Source: Methanomicrobiales archaeon (GTDB lineage Archaea; Halobacteriota; Methanomicrobia; Methanomicrobiales; Methanoculleaceae). From it: a stretch of DNA of 54,342 nt. The notes under the pieces are model-generated. The model searched no databases. It saw nothing but the letters and a program-made list of their open reading frames with translations, and was not told where the DNA came from. The stretch covers positions 1 through 54,342 of the forward strand of contig JAAZGM010000017.1 of NCBI GenBank assembly GCA_012511245.1, given 5' to 3'. The position numbers were made by a program, and so were the translations under genes. Shown here one piece after another: positions 9,362 through 17,049 of the stretch. The number at the start of each line of letters is the position of its first letter. The stretch's first letter is position 1.

Positions 9362-10618
9362 TCACGCCCGGCGGAATGTACAGACCATACCGATGACGGT
9401 CCCGGCGCCGTCGGCGATCGGATCGCCGGAGACGCAGACGGCCTCCCTTGATCCATCATGCTTCACGATCTCCGCAGATCCCTCATACCTCGCCGGGCTG
9501 CCCCGCCCGAGCACCTCTCCCAGGAAGAACTCCTGGAGGCCGTCACCCCTAAAAAGTGACCAGACCGGCTTCCCGGTCAGTTCATCTCCCCTGTAGCCGA
9601 TGAGATGCTCGGCCGCCATATCCACGATGACGACCGTTCCCGTGACATCGGTGGTGATCCGTGCTTCTTCCAGCTCACCCGATCCAGAAGAGCCCTGTTC
9701 GACCGATAAGTTCAGCCAGCTCTCCGCAGCCTTACGCTCGGTCACCTCAATGTAGGAGAGGAGTTCCTCAAGCCGCTTGTTTGCGCGCTCGAGTTCAGCA
9801 GTCCGTTCGGCGACGAGTTCCTCCAGATGCTCGCGGTGGCGGTGCAACTCCTCCTCTGCCACCTTGCGCTCCGTGATCTCCCTGATGATGACCATCAAGT
9901 GCAACTCGCGGAGCGGCATAACCCGCGCCTCGAAGTACCGGGCTTCCCCGGCCATCGTACGGCAGAACTCAAGGGGTGCAGCCGGGGTGTTCGTCCTGGC
10001 AGCCTCCTGGAACGCGGCCGAGAGGGCCTTCCCCACCCCGGCCGGGAGGAGATCCTGTATCCGCCGTCCGAGATGCGCCCGGGAGATGAGCTGCGTCTCC
10101 GCAAGTTTTCCCGCCCAGACCTCAAGGATAGTACCATCGGCATTCAACCGGATGAAGAGATCGGGGAACGCCTCGATCACCGCGGTCAGTTCAGACGTTG
10201 CCTGCCGGAGACTATCCTCATTCAGGGTCCGCTCGGTGATATCCCGGATAACGATCATGATACAATCGTCCCCGATCGGCGCCCGGCGGAACTCGATATC
10301 CCGCACCCTCCCGTCCCGGCAGACCACACCACTGACAAGGGCATCCCGGTCTCCTGAGAGGAGCGCCTCGCTCAGTTCCTGCACCTTCTGCCGGTATGCA
10401 GGGTTCGGATGGGCATGCTCGAACCACTGCGCAAGTGTCGGGATATCCTCCCCGGTATATCCGGTGATCCGGGTAAACGCCGGATTCACGTACCGGCATC
10501 TTCGCTCACCATCCACCAGGACAAGGCCGTCCGACGCCTCACAGAGGATCGAGAGGCAGACATCCCCTCCGGGAGGGAACTCATGGGTTCCGCCCCGGAA
10601 TCTCTTCTTTTCAGTCAT
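9362..10618 (-). CDS. PAS domain sensor protein without kinase
   Basis: A 418-residue soluble protein with three PAS domains: about residues 25-130 (NPAFTRITGYTGEDI), 140-255 (VIEAFPDLFIRLNADG), and 315-418 (MAAEHLIGYRGDELTGKPVWSLF). A coiled coil at about 258-295 (HLEELVAERTAELERANKRLEELL) separates the second and third. Each PAS is followed by a PAC-like DITERT/EITERK segment. No histidine kinase, GGDEF or HTH output domain is present, so it probably signals through a partner. GGAGG lies 10 nt before the ATG, and a strong TATA box lies about 80 nt upstream. Confidence 0.88.
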   Translation of the reverse strand: MTEKKRFRGGTHEFPPGGDVCLSILCEASDGLVLVDGERRCRYVNPAFTRITGYTGEDIPTLAQWFEHAHPNPAYRQKVQELSEALLSGDRDALVSGVVCRDGRVRDIEFRRAPIGDDCIMIVIRDITERTLNEDSLRQATSELTAVIEAFPDLFIRLNADGTILEVWAGKLAETQLISRAHLGRRIQDLLPAGVGKALSAAFQEAARTNTPAAPLEFCRTMAGEARYFEARVMPLRELHLMVIIREITERKVAEEELHRHREHLEELVAERTAELERANKRLEELLSYIEVTERKAAESWLNLSVEQGSSGSGELEEARITTDVTGTVVIVDMAAEHLIGYRGDELTGKPVWSLFRGDGLQEFFLGEVLGRGSPARYEGSAEIVKHDGSREAVCVSGDPIADGAGTVIGMVCTFRRA

Positions 10619-10696
10619 TCTAACCGGTCCTCCATGGCATATCCGGTTATTCGAGCCGGTAAACGCCGTTCACAGAGATTCTCTCTTTTTGAGATA

Positions 10697-10708
10697 GATA
10701 TATACATT
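10697..10708 (-). promoter_or_regulatory. TATA box for PAS gene
   Basis: On the minus strand the sequence reads TGTATATATCTA, a strong archaeal TATA match. It would start a transcript near 10675 with a leader of about 60 nt before the PAS start codon. The gap 10619-10883 holds no other credible gene. Confidence 0.55.
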
Positions 10709-10883
10709 GCTCTGTCATCCCACGTTATTTTTGAAATACGTCGATTTAACCGACCATCTGTGAGAACATCGACATTTTGACCCCGGTCTGAAGCAATAAA
10801 TAAGCCAGGGGTGGAACGGGCAGTTCCTCGTTCCTTTGACCTGAACACCTCATAAAACCGTTGCAGCACAACAACCATCCCTA

Positions 10884-12059
10884 TCACACCTTGATCTTCA
10901 GAACCTGCATGCAATACTGATCCACAGACATGAAGAACACGGATCTTGCACGTTTCGCCCGCTCCTCATCCCCTTCGATGAAGTCGCGAAGGACATACTC
11001 CAGCACCGTGATGTAGTATTCCCGCCCGGACGAAGCCTTCTTTGCCCCCTCAAAGCAGACGTAACTCTCCGTCTTGTGGTTGCACATGACCTCGATGACG
11101 GCATCGAGCAGCAGGAGCAGGTGCCGGGGGAAGTCCTTCAGGATCGCCAGTTTCCGGAAACTCGCATATGACCTCGACTGGGCTCCGAGGATGGCGAGTT
11201 TCATCCCATAGTAGAGCGGTTCAAGATCATCAGGATACTGCTGCATCATCTGTTTAACGACAGCAGCAGCGTCGTTTCCGTTGCGCATCTCCACATGCAT
11301 GTTGAACGCCTCCACAAGGAAGAAGCGATCGTCTGAGAACTGCTCCGTCGCATGGGTAAGGAGGTTGTTCCGGCGTTCAAACTCACCATCATCCTTCGTT
11401 TTGGTTATACCGATGCGGTAAAACTCCGGATTGCTCGGAAACCACGTGAACGCCAGATCCAGCATGAACCAGAAGATCAAATCCAGCCGGTTGTCCTTGC
11501 GATTGAAGAAGTCGAGACGGTTGAGCGGGGCGCAGGTGCGGGAGACGCTCAACATCTCCTCACGGGCATGCAGTTCCATGTCGTCGGGTTGAAACCTCGG
11601 CTTCGGATTCTTCGCAAGGGAGAGCGCGTAGAAACAGTAGGCAATTGCTGCGTTGATGCGGCCATCGTATCCTTTATGGGGAGCAAGGTACTCAATCGCC
11701 TGATAGTAGTTGCCGGAATCGATCAGTTTGAGAGCCACGACCACATCGAGCGCCATCCGCCCCTTGCGGCGGCGCTTATTCCCCATGGCGTGGCGCAAAA
11801 CCTTCTCAAGAAATTCCGGAGTAGGGGCCTCGCGCACGGTGTTGAGAAGTGTAGAAACGGTTGCATCGATGAAATCATCGTATGTCTGGTCATCGAGCTC
11901 GGGAAACGTCTTATCGAGCGTGGCAGCAACGTGCCCAAAAAAGACCGGGAGATTTCCTTCGACCTGTCCGATGTTCTTTATGATGTAATCATCCATGGTA
12001 GCCCGGAGCTGCTCAAGCCGCCTGTTCCGGAGCGCCTCGGGCTGCCACGTATCTTCCAT
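10884..12059 (-). CDS. hypothetical alpha-helical protein
   Basis: A 391-residue protein that I do not recognise. It is strongly helical, with repeats of about 30-40 residues such as ALKLIDSGNYYQAIEYLAPHKG and ALSLAKNPKPRF that resemble TPR-like solenoids. No catalytic motif, signal peptide or membrane helix is visible. The central part contains a basic patch, GNKRRRKGRM. The ATG at 12059 (MEDTWQPEAL) gives a plausible start; a longer reading from 12116 adds 19 residues. Base composition is lower in GC than the flanking genes. It may act as a protein-interaction scaffold, but this is inference. Confidence 0.72.
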   Translation of the reverse strand: MEDTWQPEALRNRRLEQLRATMDDYIIKNIGQVEGNLPVFFGHVAATLDKTFPELDDQTYDDFIDATVSTLLNTVREAPTPEFLEKVLRHAMGNKRRRKGRMALDVVVALKLIDSGNYYQAIEYLAPHKGYDGRINAAIAYCFYALSLAKNPKPRFQPDDMELHAREEMLSVSRTCAPLNRLDFFNRKDNRLDLIFWFMLDLAFTWFPSNPEFYRIGITKTKDDGEFERRNNLLTHATEQFSDDRFFLVEAFNMHVEMRNGNDAAAVVKQMMQQYPDDLEPLYYGMKLAILGAQSRSYASFRKLAILKDFPRHLLLLLDAVIEVMCNHKTESYVCFEGAKKASSGREYYITVLEYVLRDFIEGDEERAKRARSVFFMSVDQYCMQVLKIKV

Positions 12060-12173
12060 ACCGTATCGGTTGAAAGCAGGAGAGATATTTGTTGTTATAT
12101 GATTTTCAGGGATCATCTGCCGAAAAATAGCATAAAATCACATATTTGCTGCATTAAGGGCAAATTTTGCAGA

Positions 12174-12250
12174 AAAAGATTTAAAAAGAATCAGGAGCGG
12201 CAACAGGGTGCACCGCCGGGGAGCGCAGTACCCCGCCGGGGTTCTTGAGT
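12174..12250 (-). terminator. Hsp20 transcript terminator
   Basis: Downstream of hsp20 on the minus strand a GC-rich segment with two CCCCGGCGG copies, able to fold, is followed by T-runs (TTCTTTTTAAATCTTTTT, plus coordinates 12174-12191). This suits archaeal T-run termination. Confidence 0.5.
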
Positions 12251-12271
12251 CGGCACCCGACCCACACCCCC

Positions 12272-12574
12272 TCATTCCGCGATAGGGATCTCTTTTGTCT
12301 CCTCCGGGACGGGCTGCATATAGGGAACGTCCACAGCGAGCAGGCCGTTTCGGAACGTCGCCTTCGCCTTGTTGGTGTCGACCGGGCAGCCGATCGCGTA
12401 GGTGCCGACGTAACGAACGTCGCCCCGGGCTGCGTCGATGGAAAAACTGGTCTCCTGCATCTTGAACGTGATATCCTTCTTATCGACCCCGGGTAGCTCG
12501 ATCTCGATGTGCAGGTTCTCCTCGTTCTCGTCTGAGTAAGCGCAGACGTAGGGTGCAACTCTCAATGCTGCCAT
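12272..12574 (-). CDS. Hsp20/alpha-crystallin small heat shock protein
   Basis: A 100-residue small heat shock protein, an ATP-independent holdase that binds unfolding proteins in the cytosol. The alpha-crystallin domain spans nearly the whole chain: HIEIELPGVDKKDITFKMQE near residues 22-41 and FRNGLLAVDVPY near 73-84. The usual A-x-x-x-N-G-x-L motif is seen as ATFRNGLL. The C-terminal IxI-type anchor may be the EIPIAE end. The protein is short for the family, with almost no N-terminal arm, which suggests limited oligomerisation. A TATA box lies about 35 nt upstream. Confidence 0.92.
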   Translation of the reverse strand: MAALRVAPYVCAYSDENEENLHIEIELPGVDKKDITFKMQETSFSIDAARGDVRYVGTYAIGCPVDTNKAKATFRNGLLAVDVPYMQPVPEETKEIPIAE

Positions 12575-12607
12575 CTTACAACCTCGGCACCAGAGGTGCG
12601 GGAATGC

Positions 12608-12617
12608 TATTTAATAG
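12608..12617 (-). promoter_or_regulatory. near-palindromic TATA box, hsp20 promoter
   Basis: TATTTAATAG (complement CTATTAAATA) lies 34 nt upstream of the hsp20 start codon. It is symmetrical enough to be read in both directions and may also serve the divergent zinc-ribbon gene starting at 12682. Confidence 0.5.
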
Positions 12618-12681
12618 TTGCCTCCCGGCACGGCCGGGTCAGGGTGCGGAGGCTTTATCCCCTCCCCATCGAGTATCATGC

Positions 12682-13071
12682 ATGAGCGAGCGGTTCATCA
12701 TCACCCGGCACCGCACCGACTGCTACCATTGCGGCAAAGACGCCGACCAGGTCATAACGGTGGTCTCCACGCAGGCGCAGGTGGTCTGCTCGGCCTGCGG
12801 TGCAACACGGGTATTCATCCCGCGATTCGAGGATACAGGGTCGATCGGAACCTGCACACCGATCGGACGCTACGATCTCTGGACCATCAAGGCCGTCGGC
12901 CGGTGCAAAAACTGTGGGGTCACGGGTCCGCACGACCTTGTGGTCGGGAGCGGGCACCTCACGACCCGGTGCCGGAACTGCGGTTACACGCACTTCTACC
13001 GGTTCAATCTCGAGTATATAGAGCAATGCCCCCCGGGCGAAGGGGAGGTCAGCGCTCCTCCCGAACCATAG
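12682..13071 (+). CDS. zinc-ribbon protein
   Basis: A 129-residue protein with four CxxC knuckles: CYHCG (about 13-17), CSACG, CKNCG and CRNCG. These can make two zinc ribbons. No catalytic residues are evident; such proteins bind nucleic acids or partner proteins. The ATG at 12682 (MSERFIITRHRTDCYHCG) is preferred; the longer frame from 12553 would run through the hsp20 start. It is divergent from hsp20, and its 3' end overlaps the convergent porD by 23 nt. Function unknown. Confidence 0.75.
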   Translation: MSERFIITRHRTDCYHCGKDADQVITVVSTQAQVVCSACGATRVFIPRFEDTGSIGTCTPIGRYDLWTIKAVGRCKNCGVTGPHDLVVGSGHLTTRCRNCGYTHFYRFNLEYIEQCPPGEGEVSAPPEP

Positions 13072-13294
13072 CGATCGCCTGCTTCGGGCACTCGTTTGCG
13101 CAGATACCACATCCTTTGCAGTAATCGAGGTCGATGTTGAGTTCCTCGTCGATGACACCGTCCGGGCAGTACTGGATGCAGAGGCCGCAGGAGTTGCACG
13201 CCTCCTTATCTACGACCGGCCGGAACGTCCGCCACGTCCCGGTCTTACCTGACGCGGCCTCCTTCGGCCTGCTGAGCGCAAGTCTCTCTCTCAT
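13049..13294 (-). CDS. porD: pyruvate:ferredoxin oxidoreductase delta subunit
   Basis: An 81-residue ferredoxin-like subunit carrying two 4Fe-4S motifs, CNSCGLCIQYCP and CKGCGICANECP. It passes electrons between the catalytic subunits and ferredoxin in pyruvate synthase, which makes pyruvate from acetyl-CoA and CO2 in methanogens. The start codon overlaps the porC stop (ATGA), so it is translationally coupled. It is the last gene of the por operon. Confidence 0.93.
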   Translation of the reverse strand: MRERLALSRPKEAASGKTGTWRTFRPVVDKEACNSCGLCIQYCPDGVIDEELNIDLDYCKGCGICANECPKQAIAMVREER

Positions 13295-13818
13295 ACCTTC
13301 AACTCCTCATATGCCGCTCTGGCAGCCTTCACGTTCCGTTCATCGGTGAACATCTCGCGGATCGCCTGCTCTGCCGACGGGAGGGTGACGACCCCCATCT
13401 TCGCAAGCGCACCAAGCACCGGGGTGTTCAGGATAGGACTTCCCGCAATCACGAGGTTCTCAGCGAGTGCGATCCCGGTCAGGTCGACGTAACGGCAGGT
13501 CCCGTTGCACCCCGGAAGGGGGTGCGCACTGTTCAGGAGGACCTCGCCGTCTGCCCTGAGACCGTCGAGGACGTCCACCACGTCCATGATGCTCGTGTCG
13601 AGCACGATCACGAGATCCGGTTCGTGGATCTGGCTGTAGACCTTGATCGGCTCATCGTCGATCCGAACAAACGAGACGACCGGCGCCCCACGCCGCTCCG
13701 CCCCGTAGAACGGGCAGGCGGTCGCGTGCTTCCCGTCCCTGAATGCCGCAAGGGCAAGGAGTTTCGCGGCGGTGACGCCGCCCTGCCCGCCCCGGGAATG
13801 GATCCGTATCTCATACAT
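13291..13818 (-). CDS. porC: pyruvate:ferredoxin oxidoreductase gamma subunit
   Basis: A 175-residue gamma subunit, recognised by MYEIRIHSRGGQGGVTAAKLLA at the start and FPYGAERRGAP-like FYGAERRGAPV near residue 40. The fold is the domain that helps bind coenzyme A and is found in all 2-oxoacid:ferredoxin oxidoreductases. It overlaps porA by 8 nt upstream and porD by 4 nt downstream, which keeps the subunits in balance. Confidence 0.93.
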   Translation of the reverse strand: MYEIRIHSRGGQGGVTAAKLLALAAFRDGKHATACPFYGAERRGAPVVSFVRIDDEPIKVYSQIHEPDLVIVLDTSIMDVVDVLDGLRADGEVLLNSAHPLPGCNGTCRYVDLTGIALAENLVIAGSPILNTPVLGALAKMGVVTLPSAEQAIREMFTDERNVKAARAAYEELKV

Positions 13819-14923
13819 GGTCGCTCACCCCGAACCAGGTCTCGGTGCCGGGACGACGGTTCCGGACGAAGTCCGCTATGTCGTTGTAGGTGACTTCCTG
13901 GCCGCCGAGACCGGCGATGACGCTGTAGGGCTCGATACCGGTCTTCGACCGGATGGCATGCGCCACCACGCCGCCAAACCCGAACGAGTAGTCGCGGTCG
14001 ATGACAACGACATCCCGCCCGGCAAGGTCGAGGTCAGGGAAGGGCCGGAACCAGCGCAAACGCATCGATCCGGCCTTTATACCCTCATCGCGGAGGCGGT
14101 CGATCGCCACCTCGGCCTCTTTTCCGAGCGTTCCCATCGCGACGACGATGACGTCGGCGTCCTCACACCGGTAATCCTCTGTTGGGCCGTAGGAGCGGCC
14201 GAACCGTTCCGCAAACTCGCGTTCGACCTCTGCGATCACGCCTCTCGCGTCGCGCATCGAGCGTTCGATATCCCACCGGAACCGGAAGTAGTCGGCCGGC
14301 CCGGTCATGGGCCCGTAGCCGCAGGGGTTCTCCGTGTCGATGGCGTGCGGGAGGTGGTAGGGCGGCAGGAAATCCCCGATCTCCACCGTATCGAGCGATT
14401 GTGTGATATGACTCAGGGCAAACCCATCCAGGTTGACCATCATCGGGAGGAGGACCCGCTCGTCCTCGGCGATCTTGAACGCCATCAACGTGGCGTCGTA
14501 GGCCTCCTGGACGGTGCCGACGAAGACCTGAAGCCATCCCGTGTCGCGCTGGGAGAAGGCATCGGTATGCTCCGCCCAGGTGTTCCACCCTGGCCCGAGG
14601 GCGCGGTTGACGTTTGCCATCACGATCGGGAGACGCGCGCCCGCCGCCCAGTGGACCATCTCATGCATGTAGAGGAGGCCGTGGGAACTCGTCGCCGTGA
14701 ACGTCCGCACCCCGGCAACACTCGCCCCTATGCAGGCAGCCATCGCCGAGTGCTCGCTCTCCACCGGGACGTAACGGCTCTCAAGGTCGCCAGCGGTGAC
14801 GTACTCGGCGATCTGCTCGACAATCTCCGTCTGGGGGGTGATCGGGTATGCGGCGATGACACCCGGTTTTGCGGCTTTCACCGCATCGGCCACCGCCTTG
14901 TTGCCGGTCGCGATCGTCAACAT
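13811..14923 (-). CDS. porA: pyruvate:ferredoxin oxidoreductase alpha subunit
   Basis: A 370-residue alpha subunit binding the pyrimidine end of thiamine pyrophosphate. Signatures include AAYPITPQTEIVEQIAEY near residue 25, YVPVESEHSAMAACIGAS, and TATSSHGLLYMHEMVHWAAGARLP. A C-terminal transketolase-like domain carries VVVIDRDYSFGFGG. The pairing with a separate beta subunit fits pyruvate synthase rather than the 2-oxoglutarate enzyme, but substrate was judged from similarity only. The start overlaps the porB stop by a few bases. Confidence 0.93.
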   Translation of the reverse strand: MLTIATGNKAVADAVKAAKPGVIAAYPITPQTEIVEQIAEYVTAGDLESRYVPVESEHSAMAACIGASVAGVRTFTATSSHGLLYMHEMVHWAAGARLPIVMANVNRALGPGWNTWAEHTDAFSQRDTGWLQVFVGTVQEAYDATLMAFKIAEDERVLLPMMVNLDGFALSHITQSLDTVEIGDFLPPYHLPHAIDTENPCGYGPMTGPADYFRFRWDIERSMRDARGVIAEVEREFAERFGRSYGPTEDYRCEDADVIVVAMGTLGKEAEVAIDRLRDEGIKAGSMRLRWFRPFPDLDLAGRDVVVIDRDYSFGFGGVVAHAIRSKTGIEPYSVIAGLGGQEVTYNDIADFVRNRRPGTETWFGVSDHV

Positions 14924-15798
14924 ACGCCTTCCTCCTCACGTGCGATCCGTTCGATATTCTGCCGCACCTGCTGGCGCATCAGATCAAGGGTCGCCGGGTC
15001 CAGGTTCTTGAACCTGCCCTGGCCCCGTATATAATCCTCGAGGGGCGCGGGACGCTTCATCGCCGCTCTTGACGGGCCGCTGATCGAGAGTTTCCCGAAC
15101 TCGCGCTCGTAGAGGATCCATGTTCCGGTCTTCACGGCGAGTTTTCCCATCTCGACCGTCTTCTCCGTGGGGTAGCGCCACCCCGGCGGGCACGGCGCGA
15201 GGATATGGATGAACTTGGGCCCCTCGATCGAGAGCGCCTTCTTGACCTTCTTGTAGAGGTCAAGAGGATAGGCGCTGCAGGCGGTCGCCATATAGGGCGG
15301 GTTGTGCGCCGCGATGATCCGGTCGAGGTCTTTCTTGGCGGTGGGCTTGCCGCCGGGGGTCGTCGTCGTGCGCGCCCCGAGCGGTGTCGAACCCGATCTC
15401 TGCATGCCGGTGTTGCCGTATGCCTCATTATCGTAGCAGATGTAAAGGAAATTGGTGCCGCGCTCGAAAGCGCCGGAAAGCGCCTGGATCCCGATATCAA
15501 CCGTTCCGCCATCACCTGCATAGGCGATGACGTTGGTCTCTCTTCCCATGGCTGAAAACGCCTCGCTCATGCCGGAGGCGCAGGCAGCAGCAGCCGCGAA
15601 CGCCACGTTATAGACAGGCACGTTCATCGCCGTGCCGGGGTAGATCCCCTGGATGACGCTGGTGCAGCAGGCGGGTACGACCAGGACAGTGTCGGGTCCG
15701 GCGGCTTTGAGCACGTAGCGCAGGCACAGGGAAGAGCTGCACCCCGCACAGGCGGATGTGCACTTATAGAGATACTCCTCCTTTGGAATCGCTGACAA
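14917..15798 (-). CDS. porB: pyruvate:ferredoxin oxidoreductase beta subunit
   Basis: A 293-residue beta subunit that binds the diphosphate of thiamine pyrophosphate and a 4Fe-4S cluster. CTSACAGC lies near residue 14, AGDGGTVDIGIQALSGA holds the TPP motif, and CYDNEAYGNTGMQRS completes it. I placed the start at TTG 15798 because GGAG at 15809-15812 lies 10 nt before it, which gives MSAIPKEEYLYKC; ATG 15831 would add 11 residues. It is the first gene of the operon. The order B-A-C-D differs from the common C-D-A-B order of other methanogens. Confidence 0.9.
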   Translation of the reverse strand: MSAIPKEEYLYKCTSACAGCSSSLCLRYVLKAAGPDTVLVVPACCTSVIQGIYPGTAMNVPVYNVAFAAAAACASGMSEAFSAMGRETNVIAYAGDGGTVDIGIQALSGAFERGTNFLYICYDNEAYGNTGMQRSGSTPLGARTTTTPGGKPTAKKDLDRIIAAHNPPYMATACSAYPLDLYKKVKKALSIEGPKFIHILAPCPPGWRYPTEKTVEMGKLAVKTGTWILYEREFGKLSISGPSRAAMKRPAPLEDYIRGQGRFKNLDPATLDLMRQQVRQNIERIAREEEGVC

Positions 15799-15934
15799 AT
15801 TGGTTACACTCCTCTCGACTATATTTGTCATCAATTGTAATGAGGGTTTTTACGATCCGGCTCCCGGGAACCCGGCAGTCTCCCGAAAAATAGCCGGCCG
15901 GAACGGGGGGTGCGCCGGAAAGCCGCACATCCAC

Positions 15935-17044
15935 TCAGTTCCCGGCGTTCTGTCCGGGCATCTGCATTCTCGTCGCCGACTCCGGGCGAAAGAACCGCCG
16001 GATGAGGCCGGCATAGCACCTCAAACAGAACGGTGTGAAGAACCAGACTCCCATCTCCATGAGCGGCAGAAGACCCCGCCGGCGTATCCGGTAACGGTAA
16101 CTCTCGATGTTCATCTTCATGTAGACCGGCGCGATCTCCTCAAACCACTGTGCCCGGGTGAACCTGCCCTCGGCGACCGGCTGCGATATCTCTGAGAGGA
16201 AACTCAGGATCTCCCCGGCCATCGGCTCTTCCGCAGGACGGGGTATGCAGTCGTCGTCGATGACGAGCGGCACCACCTCATGCGCCCCGACGATGCCGTT
16301 CTTCTGCAGATCGACCGAGAGCAGGATCGCCTCCCGCGAGAGGTTGTGCGGCCAGCGCGGCTCGAACTGGAACATGCCAAGAGAGTAAGCGATAAGCCCC
16401 CCGTTGTAGCGCTCTACCGCCTGCATGGTGTGGGAGTGGTGTCCGAGGATCAGGGTGGCACCCGCATCGATGAGCCGGTGGGCAAGCTCGATCTGCTCAG
16501 GAGATGGGTAGTAGGCCATCTCCGTTCCCCAGTGCAGCGATATGGCGATATGGTCGCATCGGCCCGCAAGGGTAGCAATGTCCGCGAGGATATCCTCTTC
16601 GACCAGGCGGTTGACCGAGATTTCACGTGATATAGCAAGTTTTCCGGTTGTGTAGGCCGCAAACCCAATTGAGATGCCGTTTCGCTCGATGATGACCGGT
16701 TCTTGCCGATCTGCACTCGCCGATCCGCCGATAGCGAGGATACCTCGCCGTTCAAGCGCATCCAGGGTGTTTCTGAACCCTTCGACACCGAGGTCGCCGG
16801 AGTGGTTGTTTGCAACGCTCATGACATCGAACCCGGCCGCCTCAAGGTGTCGGGCAGCATCCGGGCTGGTGAAGATCACATGATGCTTCTCTGCCGGTTT
16901 CCCTGTATCCGAGAGCGTGGTCTCCAGGTTCCCAAAGAGGATATCCTTATCCTGGAGGAGATGGTCGACCTCCTCGAAGGGGTATCGGTGGTCTGCTGTA
17001 CGAACCCATATGTCGCCTGCTGCGATCAATCGTAGCCTTTGCAT
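15935..17044 (-). CDS. CapA family protein (poly-gamma-glutamate synthesis-like)
   Basis: A 369-residue CapA-family protein with a calcineurin-like phosphoesterase fold. Visible blocks are LRLIAAGDIWVR (about 3-14), FGNLETTLSD, SVANNHSGDLG, GHHSHTMQ and SLGMFQFE, which provide metal ligands. Bacterial CapA/PgsA act in poly-gamma-glutamate capsule export, but many homologues have unknown substrates. No clear N-terminal signal peptide is seen; the C-terminal FTPFCLRCYAGLIRRFFRP region could be a membrane anchor. ATG 17044 lies 5 nt after the CapK-like stop, so the two form an operon. Confidence 0.85.
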   Translation of the reverse strand: MQRLRLIAAGDIWVRTADHRYPFEEVDHLLQDKDILFGNLETTLSDTGKPAEKHHVIFTSPDAARHLEAAGFDVMSVANNHSGDLGVEGFRNTLDALERRGILAIGGSASADRQEPVIIERNGISIGFAAYTTGKLAISREISVNRLVEEDILADIATLAGRCDHIAISLHWGTEMAYYPSPEQIELAHRLIDAGATLILGHHSHTMQAVERYNGGLIAYSLGMFQFEPRWPHNLSREAILLSVDLQKNGIVGAHEVVPLVIDDDCIPRPAEEPMAGEILSFLSEISQPVAEGRFTRAQWFEEIAPVYMKMNIESYRYRIRRRGLLPLMEMGVWFFTPFCLRCYAGLIRRFFRPESATRMQMPGQNAGN

Positions 17045-17049
17045 GGTTT

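Noticed and set aside
10615-10914. A 99-codon reverse frame upstream of the PAS gene.
   Set aside because: It covers the PAS promoter and ribosome-binding site and shows no domain or coding bias.
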